The translations under genes and the position numbers were made by a program. Shown one piece after another: positions 28,701 through 40,700 of a DNA stretch of 64,000 nt. The stretch comes from Henricia sp. BOLD:AAB3569. Lineage: Eukaryota; Echinodermata; Asteroidea; Spinulosida; Echinasteridae. The first letter of the stretch is position 1; each line of letters begins with the position of its first letter. The DNA is taken from positions 186,001-250,000 of the forward strand of contig JBBELK010000522.1 of NCBI GenBank assembly GCA_037783545.1, written 5' to 3'. The notes below the pieces were generated by a model. It saw nothing but the letters and a program-made list of their open reading frames with translations, made no database searches and was not told the origin of the DNA.

Positions 28701-31700
28701 TGGCTGATTAAAAATTTAGTACATTGAAAACCATGTGGGCTTTAAAACTCTGTTATCATGACCTGATGGTATTTTGTCCCTAGACCAGCCTGAACCTGTT
28801 GTCTACAAGCCATCCCTGGTGGGTAAACCGGGCCTGCCAAAATGGCTGAGTTACCTCCAGTCAGCCTCCGCCCATCAGGCCTACGTGTATGGCACACCTG
28901 ACTCCAATCATGTTGGTGAAATTACGCTGGAGGTAATAGTTTTAAAGTTTTAAAGGAGAAGTATAAAAGGAGGTTTCACACTACGCTGTTACCCGGATTA
29001 TCTCGGCGTCAACGAAAAATTTAACCCCGAGGTTACCCGGGTAATTCTGAGCGTACACACTACACTTTTTTATATCAGGTCATATTTGTGTCAAAAACAA
29101 TTACCATACCTCATAAATATTAATTAGGCAGCCATGGTAACCCATTGGTCCATTGTAACTCAAGTGTCCGTCCCGGTTACGAACGTATATTGGAAATTTT
29201 TACACGGTTTTTAGAAAGGCATGTTGTGACACTATTTGTAACCCTTTTTGGGCCTAAGTTATCTCTTCATCAGAACAACTTAAACTTATTTCTTTTGTTT
29301 TGAGACCAGACAAAGGTACTTCCTTGAAAATATGGTCTGTGTTGCCAAAATGTCCCCATTACTGTGGAAAGACTCCTATACGAGACACTCTGAGAAAAAC
29401 CATACATCGAACCCACAACCTCCTGTTTACTAGGCAGATCCAATAAACCTCCTAAATAACTACAGTTCTCCTTGCTGTTTTGTTGTATTTGACAGATAAT
29501 TGCTCTCAATCCCAACACCTACCAGTCTTCACGTGTCAAAGTACCCATTTCTATCGGCAAGAAACCAGGTATGAACCACAGATTTCCATTAAAAGCTAGA
29601 TGAGGAACGACTGTGTAAATTGAATGGCACATCAGCGTAAACAGTTTTGGGTCGGTTTGGAACACGTGCGTGCGTATGGCATTTTGTGTTCGAACGTAAC
29701 ATGCGCGATCGTCACAAACAAAACCATGCAAATGGTGCCCAAAACCATGCAAATGGTGCCCAAAGCTATGCAAATAAATTGGCACAAACTATGCAAATGT
29801 GCCCAAAACTATGCTAATTAGAAGGCGCCCAAAACTATGCTAATTAGAAGGCGCCCAAAACTATGCTAATAAGGGCGTGTTTGTTTCACGACAAATCCGA
29901 ATCCAGATCCCGAGTTTAATACCGCGCAGAAACAAACGAAACTGCTCTCAACTACATGTAGGAATTCAAGTCACGTGAATTGGATCTGCGCAGATCTGAA
30001 TCTGGATCCGTCCGAAAGAAACTCGCCCTTAGAAGGCGCCCAAAACTATGCTAATTAGAAGGCGCGGTTATGCACGTCCTGGCTCCGTTTCGCTTCTAAA
30101 TTTCAACAAAGTTCTGTGGTATGAACAGATCATGATATGTTGAACTCTGACCTCTGGCCACGTTTGTTTTACACGCCCATATAAATGTGTACATATCTCA
30201 CCTGCTTATTCCATTTACATGTATAGCGGTTGGCACTCCATTCGGCCAAATGGTTTCCAAGTCGTCTGTAAGCACTCCCATCGTTCAGTTGAAACTGTAA
30301 ATACTTCTCCAACAAGATAACTCCTGAGTCCTGAAGGATTATCACTCCAAGTGACTCAGATGAAAGAGATTAGAAATAACATTTTTCCCGGATCTGCCTG
30401 CTGCAGTAGAATTTCCTCTTTTCTCTTCAATTTATTAAACGACACATTTTTTTTTCATCGGAAGTCATGTACAAACTCGGCAGTTGACGTGCAACGTCAC
30501 CAACAGTTGTTGTTTTTAAAGCCATGTTTCTATTTCCAAATACTAAATTGGTTGAGCAGTGCATGCACTTCCAAATCTGCATCTACATGTAACTGTCAAC
30601 TTACTACAGCCATGATGCAAAACTGACAAGCCGCAAGGACATATTTCCTCTCTAGATTAAAGGGCTGTTTCACTCCATTGGAAACAGTACAGTTTTACTT
30701 CATAAAAGTAACAGTCTGGCAGTAAACAGAGGACTTGCACGGGAAACGTTTACAGCAAACTCGCAGTAAATTTGAACAACTGTCTGTTTGCAAAATGTTT
30801 CCACTGCACTTTTGCTTCTAACAGAAGTCGCTTTCAAAATGGTCGCCTTAGACTTGGTCAGAAATACTGACGCTACATAAAATTGATCTGCCACTTTCAT
30901 CAGTGTGAAGTATTAAACACAAGTCTCCTTTGTAGAAGATAAATCAAGTAAACAGCACATAGACAAAGACAGAAAAATTATGTGAAAATGACACTTGAAG
31001 CAAAATCTTGTTATTACAAAGACGACAACATTCTTTAATGTTGTTAAGTTTTTCCAGATTGCAAGCTCCTCCAGTTGTGTAGTGACGTGAATTTGAATAC
31101 AAAACAGCTGAACTTGGCTTGTGAAGGTGTAAAAAGATACATACATGTACATGTACATATAGTTTGGCTCAGAGTGAAGATGTGTTATATGCTACAGACA
31201 AACCCTCAGTGTGTCCTAGATTACCGGTATATGGCTTTTCAGACATACTTATTGGAAAGTTGACGGTGATCCAATAGGAACCACAGCTTCATACTAATAC
31301 ATGTAATCACCTTGTGACACCGTTGTGGCTGATTGCTGCTTCCATGTGACCTAGCAATTAACTGACTTAAATCACAGCACTGTATGGGTTCAAAACTTGC
31401 ATGAACATCGCCACAATCCAGGCACTTGGGTAATTGAATTAAAAACATGATGGTAATGTGAAATGTCCATTGCTAAAGCACAGGGAAATATTTCACCAAT
31501 ATTCGAACCAGGGCCACCAGAGGTGAAGGCGAGAAAAGTACCACTGCACATTTTCTTCAGCATGTATCATGAGAGTCGCCATTGTCTTTTTATGGGCCTC
31601 ATAGTATAGGGATTCGAACCTCAGACTTCTGACTCTACAGGCAGATGCCCTGCCAGCTGAGCTATGAGGCACATTGGTATACTCCTTTAGGTTTTCCCTA

Positions 31701-34700
31701 CAAACCCAATTTTTCCTCTTGATGGGTGTGCAATTGTGCAAAGTAACGTTCGTTGGAGGAAGAGAATGCAGACTAAATTACACAGTGTACAAGTGCAATG
31801 AATGTTGATGTGATCTTTTGACCAGAGTTGGGTTCCATGTGATGTCAGTACTACATGTACAGTTGTATGTCAACATACGGTAGACCCTGTTCTCACTAGA
31901 GAAATCGCTTTGTTCATCGAAGATTATCATTAGTTAATGGAGTGCGCGTTCATATCTCACTTAATAAAGATCGAACGAAGAGCGGTACCGTTAACATTAG
32001 GCGGCCACTAATGAAAATCGAATGAAATTGTGGGATGCCACTATGCCTGGCCGCACATGCGCGTTGAGTGTCAAATGTCGAGCTGCTGCACTGTGTGGTT
32101 TTCAAATGGTGCATCAAAAAACAATGCTTGCTAGGCGCTTGATGCACGATGCACTTGTGGAACCAGGGGCCAATTTCATGGCGTTGCTTAGCACAACAAT
32201 TTGCTCAGCACAGGATTTGTTTGCTTTATTTTGTAAAAATGGATTGCCAGCCAAAATCGTAAGTGATGTGTATTGAAAGGTATTCTTCTACTCTTGCGAA
32301 GAACACAAGTTGGTGTATAATTTTGGCTTGTAATCCATTTTATAAAGCAAATAAATCCTGTGCTTAGCAAATTTTTGTGCTAAGCAACGCCATGAAATTG
32401 GCCCCAGGCCTGCCAAATCGCTTCGTCGAACCAAGGGAGCGTTCACATTAAAAATTGGATCTGTTGAATTAAGCTGATTTTATATCTTTGAATGAAGCTG
32501 ATTTGCTTCGTCAAACGAAGAGATTCTAATTAGGAAAACTCTTCGTCAAATAATTGTTGAATCTTCGTCGAACAAAGTGTTTTTTAGGGAGAATGGGGGT
32601 CATAGACAGGAATCTTGTAGTTTGTATGTGATATAGTTGGACATTCTCCACCCTTGAAATTTTTCCCCCATAGTCGGGTATCTATGGGGGACCCCCCGTG
32701 CACCCCCCCCAGTACTAACCCAAACCAACTTTTTCTGGTGCTATTTAGTGTCCTAAAACACAATTTGGATGTTAACAGTGAAAAAAACCCGATGCACTCG
32801 GGATATCCAAGATGGCGGCCAATATGGCCGCCAAAAATGGCCAAAAATTGAAAAAGTCATATATCAGCCAAATAATATGATAAAAACATAACTAAATAGG
32901 TTAGTTATATGTTTTTCACCCTCCCAAATCCATTTCTGGTGTCCTTCTTCTGCTATCTTGCTTCAAACTCAACATGGCGACCAATATGGCTGCCAAAAGT
33001 GGCCAAATCTGAGGAAATTAACAATATATATCGGCCAAAAATGTGATGAGCGCATAAATCAGATGATTAAATATGGTTTTGATTTTTACAAATTCATTTG
33101 AGTCATTTTTGTTGTTCTATCATGCTTCAAACAAAATAATGGCCGTTATGGCCACCAAAAATTATATTCCAAGTTATCCACAAGCAACTATAATATTACA
33201 GTATCATTTTGTAAATTAGATGTTATAGGCCTACATAATGTAAGGGATGACTGATCACGGTTATAATGATTTGTTCTTGCTGTTCTATAATAGTAATTAT
33301 ATATCTGGTTGTTTTTTTCACTTACTGTGCACATTTAAATTAATTAATTCACGTGACTTGAGCAAAGTCTATCCTTGCTCTTTGTGACTTAAGAAAATGC
33401 TCATAGTAGAGCCAGACTATTTATTAGTAGAGCTTTGATTTGGTAATTTTATTTCAGTTATATTTGTCAATCATTAAAATCAAAAACATTATTTTTATGT
33501 TCCAATAAACAATTATACTTATCCTGCTTAGAAAGGTGGTCTGTCAATGTATTTGCTTTAAATCACTTATGTGGATTACTCACTTGACGTGAACTGTATG
33601 TTGTACGGTACTTCATATACGGTAGTTCACAGTCGCAGGGCATGCATGCTGAGGCAGTGCCTGCACAATCTTTACAGGTAAATGCATTGTGTTTTATAGG
33701 TCCTTTTTTGAATGCCAAATTTGTACAAAACATCCAGATGGTTATATCTTATGTGCCCATTATTGCAAATCAGCAAATTATTATCGATTAATATGGTTGT
33801 AATTTTGGAGAGTGACAAGAAAAGTTTTGGAAAATATTTGCTCTAAAATTAGGAAGAGCTGTGGCCAAATGCACGACAGTTTGCAACAAATGTTTGTACC
33901 GGTGATACACCCACGCTCGATGCTCATCATAGCAGTACATGTTCACGGTTGGTAGACGGGATTTGTTATGTTAATTATTTAAAAAAATGAATGTACGATC
34001 ATAGATTGCAGAAGTGTAATGTTGTTATCATGGTAATTGGCTCCAAACATTCAGCTCTCGGCTAAAGCGTCCATTGACAAAGCACAGGGAGTTTTAGAGT
34101 AGAGCCACTGCCCAGGCAACTAACATAAGATGACATCCACAACTCTATTACATGTGCCCCCACCCCAACCCCCCTGGCCCATAATAAACAGTAAGAAAAA
34201 GCCAAACACCCAGTTCCTGTGTGTGTGCACTTCCACAACCTTTGTGCCCATTACCCAGACTCCGAATTCAGGCCACCCCTTCCCTGAAGTTATGCCCCCT
34301 CATCACTGCCGTTCTCCCAGCCTCAAGCCACCACAGTCACAGCCCCCATCTGCACATGTATTTCATATTTCAGATCAAGTTCTACTGATAGTTTGAGTAG
34401 CGATTTTCTAACCCATTCGTAAACATGCCGAAAAAACGCAAGGAAATCAGCCCACCTGCATCCAGACCAGCAGCAAAGAAGCAAGAACTTTGCATTATTC
34501 ATATTCCTGGAATCAAGCATGGGCCTTTTACTGTCTTGTCAAGTGAACCTAATGAAAGACTTCAAGTGCTTAAAGTACTTCACAATGTACGGGATCGTCG
34601 CATGGCAGAACCTGCCTCATCGACGCACAGAATGCTAGACATTTGCCAAGGAATCCCTGAAGAAGTTAATGACAAACATGGGTACCACCGTGGTTGTTAC

Positions 34701-37700
34701 CAACGGTTTACAAGTAACTTGAATCGTTTAACCAAGCACAGTGAAGAAGTTCCTTCTACTAGTGGAGCATCTATCATTCAAAGCCGCCAAAAACGGAAAC
34801 CAAGTTCGGAACAGATTATATTCAAGCCTGATTGTATTTTTTGCAACAAGACAGGAAGAATTCACCTCAAAAAAGTTGGGGCTGACACTACAGAAGCAAC
34901 TGCTTCATTTGAAAGAGATGGTTGGCAGCACGTTCTACAGGTAGCTGAACAGAACCATCACGAGTGGCTGTTACGAAGAATCAGAGGCTTCGACCTCTTT
35001 GCATGCGAGGCAAAGTATCATCCAAGGTGCCGCAGACAGTATATCGCTAATCCAAAACACTGGAGAAGTGGCAACACTGACGCTTCTGCAGACCAGTCGG
35101 AATTGGAAGCTGCACATAACTACTGTTTCAGACATGTTGCACAGTACATTGACGAGACTGTTCTACATGGCCGCAAAGTTGTCACGTTGTCTTCACTCCG
35201 TCTGATGTATATTGACCAGCTGGATGAGACTAGATTTGCAAATGCAAACTTTCGTTCGGATAGACTTAAACGTAAGCTGGAAAAGCATCCTATCTTGGGC
35301 CCTAAACTTGTGTTTAAAAAAATACAACCACAAAGCAATACCTGGCCTTTCTACTTGGTCTACAGCTCCAGCATCTCTGTTGATGAAGCGGTTACACAGG
35401 CATACCAATTAGCATCCAGGGATGCCATTAAAGATGTGGCAATGCTTCTTCGGGGTGTGATCCAAAAAGCATTTGAAGAGTCTGAGGATCTTCCATGGCC
35501 ACCTACTGCAACTGCTCTAGAGGTGACGGAAGAAATTATACCCGCCACATTGAAACGATTCTTGAGCTTGGTCATATCTGCCGTACCTACAGCCGCTTCC
35601 GACCGGACAGAACGGATAATCTTTTCCATTGGCCAGGACATTTGCAGAGCTGTTACAAATGGAGAATGGAAGCTTCCGAAACACATCCTACTTTGCATGA
35701 CTCTTCGTCATCTCTACCGAAGCAGACAGCTAGTTACCCTCCTTAACAGACTAGGTCACTGTGAGAATTATCTGTTTTCCGTGGAGTTGGAGACTGCAGT
35801 TGCTGTAGCTCTAGAACAGACATCGTCCATTTTAACTCCACGAATTGTGAAAGCACCACAGAATGTCATTTTCCATTCCGAGTGGGATAACTTCAATCAG
35901 CTTTTCACCGGACTCCATGGTAGGCCTGCCTTCAATACTGCAGCTGGTATCATGCTACAGGAAGCTGATAGGTCTGAAGAAAACGCAGCACACAGCAATC
36001 TCGCTACCATCCCCCGAACCAAGGAACGGACCCTCAAACTGAGCACACCACCTCCTTTGCCACCTTTTCATATTTCGAACAGAAAAGGCCCGGATATGGA
36101 GTTGCCCAATGTCAACCAGCCACATGAAAATATGGCTGCTTTTCTGCAAGGATTGATAGTGTATCTCATCTGGGCCTTCTGTCGCAAAGCAAGTAGTACT
36201 GACAAGCAACAAGTGCCGGCTTTTGGGGGATTTATCTCTGCCACCGGGCTTCCTCCAAGTGAACTTACCACTATTGAGTTCTACCCTTCAATTACTGAGC
36301 CGATCACACAAGACGCTGTTGTGAAAGAGTTGCTGCGTCAATGCGAGAAAGCCACAGAGGAAGTCGGACAACGATATACTGTCACTACATTTGACCTCGG
36401 TGTAGTCATGAAAGCCATGCCAATCATATGGAAGAGACCTGCAGAATACAAGAATCACATCATCCTTATTGGTACTTTCCATACTATCATGAACTATATG
36501 AATATGCTTGGGCATAAGATGGCTGGTTCTGGTTATTCTGAACTCATTATTGAGGCAAACCTAACTACCTCTGGATGTCTGAAAGGAGTACTCAATGGAA
36601 AAGCCTACAACAAGTCTCTCTGGTGCCTTAAGGTAGTAAGTGAAGCACTAGAACGACTACTTATTGCAGCCTACATTGGTCAGAGAGATGAATCTACTCA
36701 AAGCTCAACAAATGCCGATGCAGTGGACGCTCTTATACAGCTATGTAATGCAGAGCATCTTGCAGCAGCGCTACAGGATGACGCCATCAACAAGTACCTA
36801 GTTGACTACATGGCCTTCCAGGAGAGAGTTCGGAAAGGAGAACTAGGCAAGACAGCTCAATTCTGGATGTCTTTCTTGGATCATGCTCATCGGGTGTTCA
36901 TGCTACTATATGCAGTCAAGACCAATAACGTCAAGTTGTACCACAAGTGCATGGGCGACATGGCTGACCTATTTTTTGCCTTTGGAGGTATGAATTACTC
37001 CAGATACCTCACCTGGTTCGATGTTTTCCTTACCAACATTGAAGTCAGCCATCCCGGTGCCACTCAGCTCCTGGAAAAGGGAGCTATATCTGTCGCCCGC
37101 TCTAAGATACCTGGTAATCGATGTGCTGTGGATAAGACCATGGAAGAGACTTTCATGAAATTTGCCAAGTCTCGATGTGGTGCTGGAGGAGCAGGGCTTA
37201 CTGGGATTTTAGAGAACTACGGCGCATATCAGCGATGGATTCGCACAACCTCCGAGCGCACCAAGTATTACCAAGCCACTCTTGAGATGACTGGAATGAC
37301 TAATGACACAGATAGTTCTAAGTCTGGCAAGCACCGTGAACAACTACCGTCTGACGTAAAACGAAGTGAAGCTGCAGTACAACGAGCTATGAATGCCATA
37401 CATGGGTTTCTCAACCCATTTGAAGTGGCTGATCGAGACCGCTTGTATATACTGTCATCTGGTAATCCAGTACCAACTGATGTAGAGTATGACGTACTAA
37501 GGGCAGAAGAGGCTGGTCGGTTTGAGAGAGATAACTTTGTCAATGAAAGGCTGGTAAAACATGGCGATAAAGAAGGAAAAGACTTCTTTGACAAAGTGAA
37601 GAAGCTTAAGCTAAAAACCATGGAAAAGGTAAACAAGAAGGTAAAGCTAACAACTGCTCAAGGTAATGTCATCAAGTACCAGGAGCAGGGAGATGTGGCA

Positions 37701-40700
37701 TTCCAAATACTGGTCAAATCACAACTTCTATCTCAACCTGTTGACATTGAGGAGCTAATGACGTATTCGATCACTCCTGTACCACACTGCTTGGGTACGC
37801 CGGATGGCTACATGGCAAAGACCAACAAAGCGGCATCAGTTCATTACCTGACCAGCGAAGTGCCTGATGTTGAACTACCTTCTTCTTGTCCTGGGGAAAC
37901 CCTTTTCATTGAAGATGGTAATGCCCACTTCCATACTTTGAAAGACCTCCCTCCGACATTCAAGGGAATTTGTCTGAAGTTGCTGGATCAACTTTTTCGC
38001 AAGCCAGACGTAGTTTTCTCCACTGATATGTATGTGGAGAACTCCGTCAAAAGTCAAGAAAGGCTACGCCGGGGAAGCAGTACTAAAATCATCCTCGAAG
38101 GGATCAACACAAGAAAGCCAGCAGACTTCAAAGTGTTCCTGCAGAATGATGAAAACAAGAAGCAACTATGCAAGTTCATGCTCCGTATCTGGGGTTGTCC
38201 TGAAGCAGCACATCGACTAGAAGGGAGAAAGGTCATATTAGTAGTTGAGGGTGTTTCGTTTCAACTGTCCTCTCCAGATGGGCAAACAGTGCAGCAAAAG
38301 GAAATCACAGAACTGAGGTCCAACCAAGAAGAGACAGATAGTCGTGTTATCCTCTACCTGCTATACGCAAGGAAACATGGTTACAAACAGGTTGTTGTGC
38401 ATAGTCCAGACAGTGATATCTTCTTCATCCTGTTGCAGTATGCACAGAAGATGAGACCACTGACCGTCCTATTTGATACCGGGAGTGGAGCAAACCGGAG
38501 GCTGTTGAACATCAGTGATATCGCAGAAGACTTGGGGCCCAGATACTGCCAATCGCTAATAGGGATCTACTGCTTTACTGGCGAGGACTGCAACTGTGCC
38601 TTTAGAGGAAAGGGGAAGAAAACCCCTCTGAAAAAACTCGAGAAGAAGCCACGGTACCAAGAGTGCTTTGCCAAATTGGGTGATAGCTGGAAAGTAGATG
38701 AGGAGCTAGTAGGTGAGCTAGAAGAATTTGTATGCTTCCTCTATGGATTCCCCAGGGTCAAGGAAGTTAACACAGTTAGAGCCCTCATGCTAAAGAAGAT
38801 GGTTGGCGTGGATGGGGTCATCAGGACCTCATCTAAAGTTGATCTGTCCAGGCTTCCCCCGTGCAAGCAGTCACTTGTACCACACATCAAGCGTGCCAAC
38901 TACAGGGCAGCGCAGTGGAAAAGATCAGATGTACCTATCCAGGAAATACCAACTCCCACAGAGCATGGCTGGGTCAAATGTGGAGACTTCATTGAACCAG
39001 TGTGGTCAGAAGGTCCTGTCTTGCCATCCCGTCTTGGCGACATCTTGGTTGAGCTCACACAAGAAGAAACGTCAGATGACGAAGATATTGACATCGATGG
39101 AGATGATCTAAACGAATCTGACTGTTCCGGTCTTGACGACTATGACAGTGATTAATGTAAGTGTGTATTAAAGGTATGAAGTCACTATATAAATCGATCT
39201 TTATCCTATTCTTTTATAATAAGTGTGTGCTAAAGGACATAAAATGTATACGTGTCATTTGTTACTGGTACCTACGCCTTTACATGAGATACCTACAGAT
39301 ACCATTTCACACTTTTTGTTGACAGGTATTTTTCTTCTTATGATTTACTCCTTTTAGACCAGTACCACCATCTTAAATATGACACAGAAGAAAGCAGGTA
39401 TGTGAAATGAGTTTCAAATTTACGATCTCAACGTTTATGTATACTTGGCCAATTTACATTTTGCAGCATGTTTAAGTGGTTAAGATGTCTGCCATGTATG
39501 CAGGAAGTGGTGGGTTCAAGTCCTACCCGAGCACGCTATGAGTTTATTGAGTGTTCTCCTGAAAAGCACTTGGTATATTATTTTGCAAATACTGCGTTGT
39601 GATTGGCAAATTACATTTATTTATCATCATATGGACTGACGCAATATTTACCTTATTTTGTCGCATATTTTAAATGCATATGACATGTACTTTTTGTCCA
39701 ATTTGTTCACCCGTATTAGTGACCATCTTGAATTTTATGCAAGTATCCAAAGAACACAGTACTTGAAAAAAATTTGTAAGGATCAAAACCATATTTAATC
39801 AAATGATTTATGCGCTCATCACATTTTTGGCCGATATATATTGTTAATTTCCTCAGATTTGGCCACTTTTGGCAGCCATATTGGTCGCCATGTTGAGTTT
39901 GAAGCAAGATAGCAGAAGAAGGACACCAGAAATGGATTTGGGAGGGTGAAAAACATATAACTAACCTATTTAGTTATGTTTTTATCATATTATTTGGCTG
40001 ATATATGACTTTTTCAATTTTTGGCCATTTTTGGCGGCCATATTGGCCGCCATCTTGGATATCCCGAGTGCATCGGGTTTTTTTCACTGTTAACATCCAA
40101 ATTGTGTTTTAGGACACTAAATAGCACCAGAAAAAGTTGGTTTGGGTTAGTACTGGGGGGGGTGCACGGGGGGTCCCCCATAGATACCCGACTACCATGT
40201 GTGCATCTTCTTGTCAACACGTCAATCCACTACAGCACAAAGCTCATTCAAAACGGCAAAAAGGTTTTAGGCAAGTGTTATCATTTCCGCCAATGGGACT
40301 CCCAACTATAAGTCACTTGCCAAGAGTCCTTACCAATATGTGGCAAGTTATAATCCCTACAGCTTAGTCCTGTGGCACACTCAACAACTTGAGGGAAGCT
40401 ATTTAGACTAGAGCAAACTCCCACAGGAAACTTGCCTTTATTGTGGATGTCTTTACATTGTCAAGTGTTTGGCAGAGATCTGGTGGTAATACCATGGGTT
40501 CCTGATGGCTAGTCGGACAGTCAATTATGGGTCAGATGACTGGACACCGCGTCAGTGTCCAGTCGGAAACTCTGAAGTTAAGCTCGTCTGTCAGCACTCC
40601 ACAGGGTTCATCCTATTAATTTGCAATCTTAGGTCTATAGACAAGTGATTATAAATATCCAGCTTAAAAATTTGCTGCTAACACCGTGTTTACACTGGTC

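Larger units (their letters stand above)
32671..40194 (+). mobile_element. 7.5 kb DNA transposon, Academ-like, apparently complete
   Basis: Delimited by 424 bp inverted repeats (32671-33094, 39771-40194), which by eye differ at about four positions, all in the inner 50 bp. Candidate 3 bp duplication CCA. One intronless gene (34425-39155) lies between, in the same direction as the host sarcoglycan gene, whose intron 4 it occupies. A 3 bp target and a single long protein with an XPG-like nuclease fit what I recall of Academ transposons; I could not compare sequences. Near-identical repeats and an unbroken frame indicate a recent insertion. A tRNA-like SINE fragment (39470-39545) sits between gene and right repeat. 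I infer a potentially autonomous, possibly still mobile copy. Confidence 0.9.

Noticed and set aside
30226-30266. Possible extra exon in sarcoglycan intron 4 (TATAG ... TCT|GTAAGC)
   Set aside because: 41 bp breaks the reading frame between exons 4 and 5, which already align with the family without a gap.
31600-31680. Possible tRNA gene on the minus strand
   Set aside because: An acceptor-like pair (GCCTCAT and ATGAGGC) exists, but anticodon and T stems are mismatched and the sequence has a SINE-like relative at 57900.
32671-40194. TA as the transposon's target duplication
   Set aside because: TA is its own complement, so it cannot be told from part of the inverted repeat. CCA outside TAGTCGGG is a true direct repeat and is preferred, though not proven.
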